A stretch of DNA of 64,000 nucleotides from an uncultured Lachnospiraceae bacterium (GTDB taxonomy: Bacteria; Bacillota; Clostridia; Lachnospirales; Lachnospiraceae), in the NCBI GenBank assembly GCA_910586125.1, contig CAJUHP010000003.1, forward strand, positions 73,162 to 137,161, read 5' to 3'. Below are positions 16,528-24,979 of the stretch, piece after piece; the first letter of the stretch is position 1; every line of letters starts with the position of its first letter. Position numbers and translations under genes: made by a program. A model generated the notes under the pieces. It worked only from the letters and a program-made list of their open reading frames with translations. It made no database searches and was not told where the DNA came from.

Positions 16528-18150
16528 GTGAAAAAGAACGGAGGAAATCAAAAAAGGAAGCGCATTCTGGCCTGTCTGTGTATTTTGGCGGTAACGGCAG
16601 GCAGTCTGGGGCCGGCAAAAATATCCCTGGCGGCGGAGATTGCGCCAAGGGATGGATTTGATCCGGGGCAGACCATAGCGGAACAGACAGAACAGAGCCA
16701 GCCAGAAAGCGAACCGGGCAAGACGACAAATCCACAGGCAAACGAACCGAACGAGACAAATCCGCAGGAGAGCAGCCAGGAGGCAGGCCAGAGAGACGCG
16801 CGCCTGGCAGAGCAAAGTGGGCAGGAAACCGCTCCGATCTATTCCTTTGAGAGTGAAAAGGGGCATCCGCAGGAAGAACTGACCACAGGGGCGGGAGAAG
16901 ATGTAGGTCCGGCGGGAGGAGAGAGGGCATCCGGCAGAGGCGATGACGGTATGCCGGCCGGCGCGGAGGAAAACGGCGAAGCAGGAGTAAATCTGGAACG
17001 CAATCCGCCGGCCGGTTCCGTGTCCGCTGAGTCCATGGACAATACGGCGGCCGTGGAGACAACCGCGGATTTTGGCCTGACAGCGGTCTCAGCGCTTTTG
17101 ATGGAATCCTCCACCGGAACCGTCATCTATGAGAAGAACGCAGACCAGGCGTTAAGTCCGGCCAGCATCACAAAGATTATGACGTTGATTCTGATTTTTG
17201 ACGCGCTGGAAAACGGCAGCATTCGTCTGGACGACGAGGTAACGGTCAGCGCCTACGCCAAATCCATGGGAGGTTCCCAGGTCTTTTTGGAGGAGGGGGA
17301 AAAACAGACGGTGGAAACCATGATTAAATGCATCGTGGTGGCCTCCGGCAACGATGCGTCGGTGGCGATGGCAGAGCATCTGGCCGGAAGCGAGACAGAG
17401 TTTGTCCGCCAGATGAATGAACGGGCCAAAGAACTGGGTATGACGCAGACAAACTTCGAGGATTGCTGCGGCTTAACAGACTCCAAAACCCATGTCACTT
17501 CCGCCAGAGATGTGGCGGTGATGAGCAGAGAGCTGATTACACGTTATCCGCAGATTCACCAGTACAGCAGCATCTGGATGGAGAATATCACCCACAATAC
17601 GGCGCAGGGAAGCTCGGAATTCGGTCTGGCCAACACCAACAAACTGTTAAAACAGTATGACGGCTGCAATGGACTGAAAACCGGTTCCACCAGCCTGGCC
17701 AAATACTGTGTGTCGGCCACGGCTACCCGCGGCGGGGTGACGCTGATCGCGGTGATTATGGCGGCGCAGGATTACAAGATCCGTTTTTCTGAGGCGGCGA
17801 CGCTGTTAAATTATGGTTTTGGTTCCTGTAAGCTTTACAGCGATGAGAGCCCGGAATCGCTGCCCCTTCTGCCTCTTGAAAATGGCGTGAAGGAAGAGTT
17901 TGCCCTGCGCTATGGGGGAACCTTCTCTTATCTGAGCACCACAGGAGAAGATTTCTCTGCGATCACCAAGGAATGGATCTATGAGGAGTCCATTCAGGCT
18001 CCGGTGACGGAAGGGGATAACGTGGGCAGTCTGGTGTATAAGCTGAACGGGACGGAGATCGGAAGAGTGGAAATTCAGGCGGCGGAGAGCGTGGAGGAAG
18101 CCGGATATCTGGACTATTGGAAGCGCCTGTGGTCAGAATTTCTTCTGTAG
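16528..18150 (+). CDS. Serine-type D-Ala-D-Ala carboxypeptidase (DacF-like) with a long disordered insert
   Basis: This penicillin-binding protein (540 residues) trims the terminal D-Ala from peptidoglycan stem peptides. All three active-site motifs are present: SITK (S213-K216), SGN (S273-N275) and KTG (K384-G386). A signal peptide (residues 1-36, ending SLAA) directs it outside. Unusually, about 150 residues of Glu/Gln/Gly/Asn/Pro-rich low-complexity sequence separate the signal from the catalytic domain. The C-terminus ends in an amphipathic Trp/Tyr/Leu helix, as in membrane-associated DacF/DacA. The start is GTG 16528, the only start after an in-frame TGA at 16501; its Shine-Dalgarno is weak. 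Confidence 0.88.
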   Translation: MKKNGGNQKRKRILACLCILAVTAGSLGPAKISLAAEIAPRDGFDPGQTIAEQTEQSQPESEPGKTTNPQANEPNETNPQESSQEAGQRDARLAEQSGQETAPIYSFESEKGHPQEELTTGAGEDVGPAGGERASGRGDDGMPAGAEENGEAGVNLERNPPAGSVSAESMDNTAAVETTADFGLTAVSALLMESSTGTVIYEKNADQALSPASITKIMTLILIFDALENGSIRLDDEVTVSAYAKSMGGSQVFLEEGEKQTVETMIKCIVVASGNDASVAMAEHLAGSETEFVRQMNERAKELGMTQTNFEDCCGLTDSKTHVTSARDVAVMSRELITRYPQIHQYSSIWMENITHNTAQGSSEFGLANTNKLLKQYDGCNGLKTGSTSLAKYCVSATATRGGVTLIAVIMAAQDYKIRFSEAATLLNYGFGSCKLYSDESPESLPLLPLENGVKEEFALRYGGTFSYLSTTGEDFSAITKEWIYEESIQAPVTEGDNVGSLVYKLNGTEIGRVEIQAAESVEEAGYLDYWKRLWSEFLL

Positions 18151-18204
18151 AGTATCGCATGAGGATTTGCGGCAGACCATTTTGAAGAAAAGCAGCCCGC
18201 ACAG

Positions 18205-18230
18205 GAAAAACTGCCCGAAACAGTTTTTTT
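18205..18230 (+). terminator. Terminator after the carboxypeptidase
   Basis: GAAAAACTG pairs imperfectly with CAGTTTTTTT around the CCCGAAA loop (18214-18220), with an outer GCAC/GTGC extension. Seven T residues end it. Confidence 0.75.
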
Positions 18231-18319
18231 ATGTGCAGGCTGTTCGTTTTCTTTGTTGTTTTGCTCATGGATCTTAAGACTTTCTTCACATTTCATTCCC
18301 TCTATATTAAAAATCCCCG

Positions 18320-18427
18320 TATACAATAGGAACCATAAAAGAAAAGAGCAACAGGGAGCAAAATCCCTGATCTGTCTAAAGCGGTAAGCCGCACAGGTAG
18401 GCGCGGCCATAAGAAGGAGAATGAGCC
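18320..18427 (+). other. Structured leader before the VTT-domain gene
   Basis: The leader contains two compact hairpins: CAGGGA/TCCCTG around GCAAAA (about 18353-18370), and CTGT...ACAG enclosing GCGG/CCGC (about 18375-18399). I compared it with c-di-GMP, c-di-AMP and guanidine motifs and none fits. The rest of the 277-base gap (18151-18427) holds the terminator at 18205-18230; no confident promoter was found. Confidence 0.35.
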
Positions 18428-19228
18428 ATGAAAGAACAGAGAGCCATGAGTCAGAGCGTAGCAATCGGAAAGACGGCGCAGCTTGCCTGCCCCATTGATA
18501 AAGAGGCTGTCAAAAATGCCTGTCAAACTATGGAGGATAAAATTGAGAGCAAAGTGGAAAAGATAGGCGTAAAGATCGAAGAAAAGATCGAGGAACGGCG
18601 GGAGATGCGGCAGGAGCGCCGGCAGCAGAAGAGCCTGGAAAAGACCATGAAATGGGTCATGAACGGCGGCACGGTGATCGGTTTGGGTCTGATGGGGCTG
18701 TTTGCCTGGTACGGCTATAAGATGGGAATTTTCCAGTCTCAGGAAGCGCTGGAAACCTTTTTAAAAAGCTTTGGTTTCTGGGCCCCCTTTATATTTACGC
18801 TGGTGCAGGGCATACAGGTAGTGCTGCCGATTCTGCCCGGAGCCATCGGCTGTCTGGCGGGCGTTCTGGTATTCGGTCCGGTGTGGGGTTTTGTCTATAA
18901 CTATATCGGGATCTGTGCCGGTTCCATCTGCGCGTTTCTCTTGGCCAGACGCTACGGCGCTCCATTTGTCCGCAGCATCTCCAATCCCCGCACCTATGAA
19001 AAATATGTGGGCTGGCTGGAGAAGGGCAACCGGTTCGATACATTCTTTGCTCTGGCGATTTTCTTTCCGGTCGCTCCCGACGATTTCTTGTGTTATCTGG
19101 CCGGGCTGACCCGCATGAGCTTAAAGAAGATGACGTTGATTATTCTTTTGGGCAAGCCTGCTTCGATTGCCCTGTATAGCCTGGGACTGTATACGGTTGG
19201 ACTGAAGGCCCTGTCTCTGTTCCAGTAG
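18428..19228 (+). CDS. TVP38/TMEM64 (VTT/DedA-like) membrane protein
   Basis: This 266-residue protein begins with about 75 residues of highly charged coiled coil (KIESKVEKIGVKIEEKIEERRE), followed by four to six hydrophobic helices. The VTT signature is visible in LPILPGAIGCLAGVLVFGPVWGFVYNYIG, and the F-x6-P element in FFPVAPDDFLCYLAGL. VTT/DedA proteins are implicated in lipid (including undecaprenyl phosphate) translocation and membrane homeostasis. AGAAGGAGA precedes ATG 18428. It is followed 40 bases later by a glycosyltransferase, suggesting a shared role in glycolipid or envelope assembly (inference). Confidence 0.85.
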   Translation: MKEQRAMSQSVAIGKTAQLACPIDKEAVKNACQTMEDKIESKVEKIGVKIEEKIEERREMRQERRQQKSLEKTMKWVMNGGTVIGLGLMGLFAWYGYKMGIFQSQEALETFLKSFGFWAPFIFTLVQGIQVVLPILPGAIGCLAGVLVFGPVWGFVYNYIGICAGSICAFLLARRYGAPFVRSISNPRTYEKYVGWLEKGNRFDTFFALAIFFPVAPDDFLCYLAGLTRMSLKKMTLIILLGKPASIALYSLGLYTVGLKALSLFQ

Positions 19229-19268
19229 GAAACAGGCAGATAGATTCTGGAAAGGAAGTGTTACGACT

Positions 19269-20384
19269 ATGAAGGTTCTGTTATATTCCGGTTCGCAGCA
19301 ATTAATTGAGAAGAGCGGCGTAGGACGTGCTATTTATCATCAGCAGGAGGCATTGTCTCAGAATGAGGTGGAATTTACTACCGATGTAAAGGATGACTGG
19401 GATGTGGCCCATATCAATACGATATTTCCCGCCTCGTTTTTGTTGAGCCGCAGAGCGCACCGGCAGGGCAGAAAGGTGGTCTATCACGGCCATTCCACAG
19501 AGGAAGATTTTCGCAACTCTTTTGTGGGTTCTAATCTGATCGCGCCGCTGTTTAAAAGATGGCTGACATTGTGCTACCGGCAGGGAGACGTGATCGTGGC
19601 TCCGACTCCCTATGCAAAAAAGCTGATTGATAACTATCATACGGGCCGCCCCGTGGTCAGCATCTCCAACGGCGTGGATCTGTCCTTTTATAAGAGGGAC
19701 GAGGAGGCAGGCCGGGCGTTTCGTGAGAAGTACGGCTTTACCAGCCAGGATAAAGTCGTGCTGTCGGTGGGGCTGCCCATAGACCGCAAGGGAATTATGG
19801 ATTTTATTGAACTGGCAAAGGAGCTGCCGCAGTATCAGTTTATCTGGTTCGGTGATCTGAATGTGCCGATGCTTCCGCCGCATATCCGGGAAGCGCTTAA
19901 GACAGACCTGCCCAATCTTCATTTCCCCGGCTATATCTGCAAGGAGGAACTGCGGGATGCTTACAGCGGCAGCGACGTGTTTTTGTTTCTGACAAAAGAG
20001 GAGACAGAAGGGATCGTTTTGCTGGAGGCTCTCGCGATGGAATGCCCGGTTTTGGTGCGCGATATCCCGATTTATGAGGATTGGCTGACTGACGGCCTCC
20101 AGGTGCAGAAGGCGGCGACGGTGGAAGGTTTTGCCAGAAAGCTTACCTCTATGCTGGATGGTTCCCTTCGGGAGACGATGCCGGAAGTGAAAAAAGCCGG
20201 CTATGCCGTGGCCAAAGAACGCAGTATCGGCGCCGTGGGCTGGCAGTTGGCCAGAGAATACCGCCATCTGATGGAGCCGGCTTCCAGGCCGGTGGCGCTG
20301 GGAGAAAAGAAGAGAGAGCGAATCTTTGGCCGCAAAGAAGTTTTGAATTTCCTGAAAGTAAGCGGAAATTTTATTAAGGGATAA
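19269..20384 (+). CDS. GT4-type glycosyltransferase (glycolipid synthase-like)
   Basis: The 371-residue protein is a GT-B glycosyltransferase with no signal peptide. An N-terminal SGVGRAIYHQ acceptor-side motif is followed by PTPYAKKLI and SNGVDLSFY at the domain junction. The C-terminal donor domain carries the E-x7-E motif (E245 to E253, in EETEGIVLLEAL). It resembles diacylglycerol glucosyltransferase-type enzymes of Firmicutes (GT4), which use a UDP-sugar on a membrane lipid. That substrate is an inference, supported only by the adjacent VTT lipid-handling protein. AGGAAGTG precedes ATG 19269. Confidence 0.85.
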   Translation: MKVLLYSGSQQLIEKSGVGRAIYHQQEALSQNEVEFTTDVKDDWDVAHINTIFPASFLLSRRAHRQGRKVVYHGHSTEEDFRNSFVGSNLIAPLFKRWLTLCYRQGDVIVAPTPYAKKLIDNYHTGRPVVSISNGVDLSFYKRDEEAGRAFREKYGFTSQDKVVLSVGLPIDRKGIMDFIELAKELPQYQFIWFGDLNVPMLPPHIREALKTDLPNLHFPGYICKEELRDAYSGSDVFLFLTKEETEGIVLLEALAMECPVLVRDIPIYEDWLTDGLQVQKAATVEGFARKLTSMLDGSLRETMPEVKKAGYAVAKERSIGAVGWQLAREYRHLMEPASRPVALGEKKRERIFGRKEVLNFLKVSGNFIKG

Positions 20385-20432
20385 AGCTTTGTGCGTTATA
20401 CGGGTAATCTGCCCGGATTCATATGGTGAAAG

Positions 20433-20477
20433 AAAGAGAGAAGAAATCTGTCCGCAGACATAATTCTCTCTTTTTTT
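20433..20477 (+). terminator. Terminator after the glycosyltransferase
   Basis: The ten-base arm 20433-20442 pairs with 20464-20473, with an inner TCTG/CAGA helix and seven T residues to 20477. Confidence 0.85.
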
Positions 20478-20556
20478 GCGCAGACTGGATAGTATGAAAG
20501 TCCCATCGCCGCGGGCAGAAGAGAATGCGTGGGGCGGCGCGGCAGAGGAGAGGCGC

Positions 20557-22647
20557 ATGGAAAAGACGGGCTTTGATAATCGAGAAATATCGTGGCTGAA
20601 ATTTAATCAAAGAGTTTTGGGCGAGGCAGAAAAGGAGACCGTTCCTCTGTGTGAACGGCTTTTTTTTCTTTCTGTTTTTGAGCGCAACCAGGACGAATTT
20701 TTTATGGTGCGGGTGGGCGCGTTGTTTGATCAGATGGAGCGTTTAAAAGAAGTTAAGGAAAATAAAACGGGGCTGACAGCAGCGCAGCAGATCAAAGAGA
20801 TCGCGGCCTGTGTGCGGCGGCTTACGGAGAAAAGGGATCGCCTTTACCGCAGGCTGATGGAAGAAGCGGGAAGACAAGGCGTGAATCTGACCGGCTTTGC
20901 GGGTCTTCGCGGTGTGGAAGAACAGGCTCTGTGCGACTATTTCAGAAAGGAGGTGCAGCCGGTTTTATCTGCGCAGATCATCGCAAGGAAACAGCCGTTT
21001 CCTTTTCTGAACGGAGGGGAGCTCTATGCGGCGGTAAGCCTGGAGACTCGGGAGGGAGAAGAGAAGTTGGGATTGATTCCCTGCAACAGCCGTTTTTTTG
21101 GCCGTCTGATCGCCGTGCCGGGACGACAGGGGCAGTATGCGCTGGCCGAGGATTTGATTCTGCATTTTGCGCCCTTAATCTTTGAAAATTACCGGGTAAA
21201 ACGGCGGGCGATTCTGCGGATCACAAGAAATGCCGATATTGACTGGCAGGAGATTGGCGCAGGTGAAAAGGACTACCGGGATGCGGTGAAGGAACTGATT
21301 TGCCGCCGGGTACGCCGCCGTCCGGTGCGGATTGAGATAACAGGGAGTCTTCCGGTTTCCGTTCTCTGGCAGCTTTGCCGTTGTCTGGGGATGGATAAGA
21401 ACAGTCTTTTTTGCAGCCACTCGCCTTTGGATTTGTCTTTTGTTCAGGAGATCCGCGGATTGTTCCGGGAGAAAAAGAACCTGTTTTATAAGCGCTTTGT
21501 GCCGTGCCAGGCGAGTGAAGAGAGCCCTATGTGGGAGCAGATCTGTAGAGCGGAACGAATTCTCTTTTATCCCTATGAGAGCATGCAGCCGTTTTTGCTG
21601 CTGCTTTGGCAGGCCGCGTCAGACCCGGATGTGATATCCATCAAGATGACATTGTATCGGCTGGCGAAGGAGAGCAGGATTGCGGAAATATTGGCCAGGG
21701 CGGCAGAGAACGGCAAGGAAGTGCTGCTTGTGTTGGAGTTGGGAGCCAGATTTGATGAGGAGAACAACATTGCCTGGTCCAAGCGTCTGGAGGAGGCTGG
21801 CTGCCGCATTCTGTATGGACTGGAAGGCCATAAAGTCCATGGGAAGCTGTGTCTGATCACGGCAAGAAAAGCCGGAAAGATTGTACATGTGACACAGATC
21901 GGCACGGGGAATTACAATGAAAAAACGGCGGGACAGTACACGGATCTGTCTTATTTCACCGCCGATTCAGAGATCGGAGCCGACGCCTCTCGGCTCTTTT
22001 GTACCCTCAGCCTGGGACAGATGCCGTATGGGTGCGGGCGGCTTTTGGTGTCGCCCTGCGGCCTGCGGGAGAGCATATGTATTGAGATACAGAGGCAGAC
22101 AGAGGCGGCGCGGGCCGGGAAGGCGGCCTACATCGGAATGAAAATGAATGCGCTGACGGACCGGCGAATCATCGAAGAATTGATGAAGGCATCCTCGGCC
22201 GGCGTCTTTGTGGAACTGATCGTCAGGGGAAGCTGCTGTATTGTGGCCGGGATTCCGGGACGGACAAGGCGCATCCGCGTGATCAGTATTGTGGGCCGTT
22301 TTCTGGAGCACTCCCGCCTGTATCTGTTTGGGCTGGGCAGCGCGCAGAAAATTTTTCTGGGTTCCGCTGACATGATGGCGCGCAGTACCAAAAGACGGGT
22401 GGAGATTCTCATACCGGTGCAGGATGAAAGGTGCAGGGAGCGCCTGCGCCAGATGTTTGCAATCTTGACGGCGGACAATCAGAACTCCTATACCCAGCAG
22501 CCTGACGGCAGCTATTGCCGGCGCGCGCCGCAAAAGGGGGAAAAAGCTTTTGATGCGCAGGAATATTTCTGCCGGATGGCCCAGGAAGGAAAGGAGGCGA
22601 AACTTCCGCTCTACTGTTCGCCGGCCCGGTGTCTGGAGGAGCCATAA
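20557..22647 (+). CDS. ppk1: Polyphosphate kinase 1
   Basis: PPK1 makes long-chain polyphosphate from ATP reversibly through a phosphohistidine. The 696-residue protein has the N-terminal domain (NREISWLKFNQRVL, residues 9-22, then FFLSVFERNQDEFFMVRVG). It also has the two phospholipase-D-like domains; the phosphorylated histidine is H428 in GHKVHGKLCLI, and the second HxK-like site appears near HSRLYLFG. ATG 20557 follows GCAGAGGAGAGG; the extra 27 upstream residues of the open frame were rejected. Its last 37 bases overlap the convergent Crp/Fnr gene. Confidence 0.94.
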   Translation: MEKTGFDNREISWLKFNQRVLGEAEKETVPLCERLFFLSVFERNQDEFFMVRVGALFDQMERLKEVKENKTGLTAAQQIKEIAACVRRLTEKRDRLYRRLMEEAGRQGVNLTGFAGLRGVEEQALCDYFRKEVQPVLSAQIIARKQPFPFLNGGELYAAVSLETREGEEKLGLIPCNSRFFGRLIAVPGRQGQYALAEDLILHFAPLIFENYRVKRRAILRITRNADIDWQEIGAGEKDYRDAVKELICRRVRRRPVRIEITGSLPVSVLWQLCRCLGMDKNSLFCSHSPLDLSFVQEIRGLFREKKNLFYKRFVPCQASEESPMWEQICRAERILFYPYESMQPFLLLLWQAASDPDVISIKMTLYRLAKESRIAEILARAAENGKEVLLVLELGARFDEENNIAWSKRLEEAGCRILYGLEGHKVHGKLCLITARKAGKIVHVTQIGTGNYNEKTAGQYTDLSYFTADSEIGADASRLFCTLSLGQMPYGCGRLLVSPCGLRESICIEIQRQTEAARAGKAAYIGMKMNALTDRRIIEELMKASSAGVFVELIVRGSCCIVAGIPGRTRRIRVISIVGRFLEHSRLYLFGLGSAQKIFLGSADMMARSTKRRVEILIPVQDERCRERLRQMFAILTADNQNSYTQQPDGSYCRRAPQKGEKAFDAQEYFCRMAQEGKEAKLPLYCSPARCLEEP

Positions 22648-23345
22648 CAGGAATCCGGCGCTGTTTTACAGGGTTTATCCGGAGACAGCAGAGTGTATTC
22701 GTTCCCGCAAAAAGTCAGAATGCCTTCTCGCTGCATGGCGTTCAGCTCACGGGTCAGTGCGCTGCGGTCGGCGCAGAGATAGTTGGCCAGTTCGGTGCGC
22801 CCAAAGGGAAGAACAATCATGCCGGAGGGCTCGGCCCCAGCCCATCCCGAAAGAAAAGCCAGCAGCTTTTCGCGTATGGTTTTTTGGGATAGAATATAGA
22901 TTTTTTCGTAGAGCTGTCTCTGTCCTTCCGAGATGGAGATAACCAGGTTTTCCAGGATCTGATGGTGAAACGGACAGCGGAGCGTACATTGAAACATCAG
23001 GCGGCGGTAGGGGATGGAGAGGGCTGTGCAGGGAACAGAGGCCATGGCGGCCATCAGGCAGGGAACCGTTTCTCTGCCGATGGAGGCGGCTCCCAGCACA
23101 TAGCCTTCATGAGCGGCGCCTAGAAGAGAGGGCGAGGTATCGGCATTTTTATAGAGCAGAGCATGGCCCTTCAGCAGGATCAGAAGCCCCGTCATATCCT
23201 GCCCTTCCGTCAAAAGATATTCCCCCTTTTTATAGGTGCGCACAGAGGCGCCCATACATTCCAGCAGCGTGAGAATATCGTCCGGTTTGATCTTATAAAA
23301 CAGGGGCAGAGTCTCCAGTACCGGCAAAAACGATTTTGGCAGCAT
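22611..23345 (-). CDS. Crp/Fnr family transcriptional regulator
   Basis: This 244-residue protein has an N-terminal cyclic-nucleotide-binding-type beta-roll (KKGEYLLTEGQDMTGLLILLKGHALLY, residues about 39-65) and a C-terminal winged helix (FGRTELANYLCADRSALTRELNAMQREGIL). There is no N-terminal Cys cluster of the FNR type, so its signal could be NO, redox or a small molecule. AAGGAGGAGG precedes ATG 23345. It is divergent from nrfA across a 170-base region holding a perfect palindrome, so it is the likely activator of nrfA. Its 3' end overlaps ppk1 by 37 bases. Confidence 0.88.
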   Translation of the reverse strand: MLPKSFLPVLETLPLFYKIKPDDILTLLECMGASVRTYKKGEYLLTEGQDMTGLLILLKGHALLYKNADTSPSLLGAAHEGYVLGAASIGRETVPCLMAAMASVPCTALSIPYRRLMFQCTLRCPFHHQILENLVISISEGQRQLYEKIYILSQKTIREKLLAFLSGWAGAEPSGMIVLPFGRTELANYLCADRSALTRELNAMQREGILTFCGNEYTLLSPDKPCKTAPDSCYGSSRHRAGEQ

Positions 23346-23421
23346 GGCCTCCTCCTTTCGCTTTTCTCTGTTCTCTCAGTATACAGGGACAGCGCCGAAT
23401 ACACAAGAGGAAATTAAAAAA

Positions 23422-23439
23422 ATGTTGCAGATGCAACAT
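23422..23439 (+). promoter_or_regulatory. Palindromic operator of the Crp/Fnr regulator at the nrfA promoter
   Basis: ATGTTGCA-GA-TGCAACAT is a perfect 8-base inverted repeat. Its centre lies at 23430.5. The probable nrfA -10 box TATATT is at 23460-23465, so the palindrome is centred about -41.5, the class-II activator position. No -35 consensus exists, which fits activator dependence. Confidence 0.75.
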
Positions 23440-23459
23440 ACAAACGAAGCAGGATGTGA

Positions 23460-23465
23460 TATATT
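23460..23465 (+). promoter_or_regulatory. Probable nrfA -10 box
   Basis: TATATT lies 50 bases before the nrfA start, without a matching -35. A weaker TGAT-N8-ATCA dyad overlaps it (23457-23472). Confidence 0.5.
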
Positions 23466-23515
23466 TAGATCAGGTATGTGTGCATACATATCAAATAAAA
23501 AAGGAGGAAAAGGAA

Positions 23516-24814
23516 ATGAAGAGCAAACGAATTCTATGTCTGATGGCGGCGTCCCTTCTGCTGCTTAGCGCCTGTTCTGGTCCGGCCAGCACGCAGACCA
23601 CATCGGGAGATACCACAGCGGCGCCAAACGAGACGGATGCGTCCGGAACCACGGCGGCAGAGACTCCCGGCAATGTGACGGTCAACCTGCCCACGGCGGC
23701 CAGGGCCAACGGCGTGATTTCTGCCGAGGAATGGTCCGAGATGTTCCCGGAGATCTATGCTTCCTATATGGCGAACTCGAATAATTCCGAGCAGATCGAC
23801 CATACCGTGGAGTATCCGGCGATCAAGGTTCTGTACGAGGGAATGGCGTTCAATCAGTATTACAACAGTGCCAGAGGTCACGTGTATACGCTGGAGGATG
23901 TGAATGCTACGGGACGTCCCCATGTCCTGTCCAACTGCCTGACCTGTAAGACTCCCGACTATACTGCCCTGGTGAACTCCACCGGCGTGGAAGTTTATAA
24001 GATGGAGTTTGAAGAGGTGATGGCGCAGATGGAAGAGCCGATTAGCTGCTACAACTGCCATGCCAACGAGGCGAACACCGGCAAGCTGGTTGTGACGCAT
24101 CAATATCTGACGGACGCCATGGGCAGCGATATCGGCCAGGTGAATGCGGCGGTATTGTCCTGTGCGCAGTGCCATAACGAGTACTATTTCGATCCGGAGA
24201 CCAAGGCGACGACTCTGCCCTATTCGGGACTTGCGGCCATGCATCCCGACGAGATCCTGAAGTACTACAATGAGATGGGCTTTTCCGATTACACCAACCC
24301 CCGCACCGGCACGCAGATGATTAAGGTGCAGCATCCGGAGTTTGAGACCTACATGGGAGAAGGCGGCGTGATCAAGAACGACTTTAGCTGCGCCGGCTGC
24401 CATATGGGCAGAACAACTTCGGACACCGGTGTGACCTACACCAGCCATGAGTGGACCAGCCCGCTGAAGAACGAGGCCATGATCGAGAATAGCTGCCAGT
24501 CCTGCCATGACGGTGTGCAGTTGAAAGAGCTGGTAGAGTTTGTAACCGAGATCCAGGAGCAGGTGGAAGGCCGCACGATCAAGATTGCAGATGATCTGGT
24601 AGCTCTGACAGAAAAACTGGCGGAGGCCGTGGCGTCCGGCGACTATACGGAAGACGAGCTGAATGCGATCCGTGCAGTCAACCGCGATGCGCAGTTCTAC
24701 TGGGATTTTGTCTTTGTAGAAAACAGCGAAGGTGCGCATAACTCCAAACTGTCCAACTACTGTCTGGATAAGGCGGAAACGCTCTGCGCCGAAGCGATGG
24801 GTATGTTTAAGTAA
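23516..24814 (+). CDS. nrfA: Ammonia-forming cytochrome c nitrite reductase (NrfA), lipoprotein type
   Basis: NrfA reduces nitrite to ammonium with six electrons. The 432-residue protein has all five haem sites: CLTCK (141-145), the lysine-ligated catalytic haem, then CYNCH (178-182), CAQCH (216-220), CAGCH (292-296) and CQSCH (327-331). Active-site candidates include the Tyr just after haem 3 and the His of QHPEFETY. The N-terminus is a lipoprotein signal with lipobox LSAC (C20), followed by a Thr/Ala-rich linker to about residue 60, so it should be tethered to the outer membrane face. AGGAGGAAAAGG precedes ATG 23516. No nrfH is adjacent; haem-assembly genes follow. Confidence 0.96.
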   Translation: MKSKRILCLMAASLLLLSACSGPASTQTTSGDTTAAPNETDASGTTAAETPGNVTVNLPTAARANGVISAEEWSEMFPEIYASYMANSNNSEQIDHTVEYPAIKVLYEGMAFNQYYNSARGHVYTLEDVNATGRPHVLSNCLTCKTPDYTALVNSTGVEVYKMEFEEVMAQMEEPISCYNCHANEANTGKLVVTHQYLTDAMGSDIGQVNAAVLSCAQCHNEYYFDPETKATTLPYSGLAAMHPDEILKYYNEMGFSDYTNPRTGTQMIKVQHPEFETYMGEGGVIKNDFSCAGCHMGRTTSDTGVTYTSHEWTSPLKNEAMIENSCQSCHDGVQLKELVEFVTEIQEQVEGRTIKIADDLVALTEKLAEAVASGDYTEDELNAIRAVNRDAQFYWDFVFVENSEGAHNSKLSNYCLDKAETLCAEAMGMFK

Positions 24815-24842
24815 CATTTCTGTACAACAGAGCAGAAAAACG

Positions 24843-24871
24843 CGCCGCAGAGTTTCTTTGCGGCGTTTTTT
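24843..24871 (+). terminator. Terminator after nrfA
   Basis: CGCCGCA (24843-24849) pairs with TGCGGCG (24859-24865), followed by six T residues. It lies 108 bases before resB and probably reduces rather than abolishes read-through, because no separate resB promoter was found. Confidence 0.8.
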
Positions 24872-24979
24872 CTTTGCACCGCGCAAAGATGCAGAGCCGG
24901 AAGCGGGCAGAAATTACTTACAAAAAGAAGATACCGCTGCGGCAGGCGCTATAAAATGGAAAAACATAAGGGGAAATGA

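Noticed and set aside
18320..18427. Leader considered as a c-di-GMP, c-di-AMP or guanidine riboswitch
   Set aside because: The conserved loop sequences of these classes are absent; only generic hairpins are seen.
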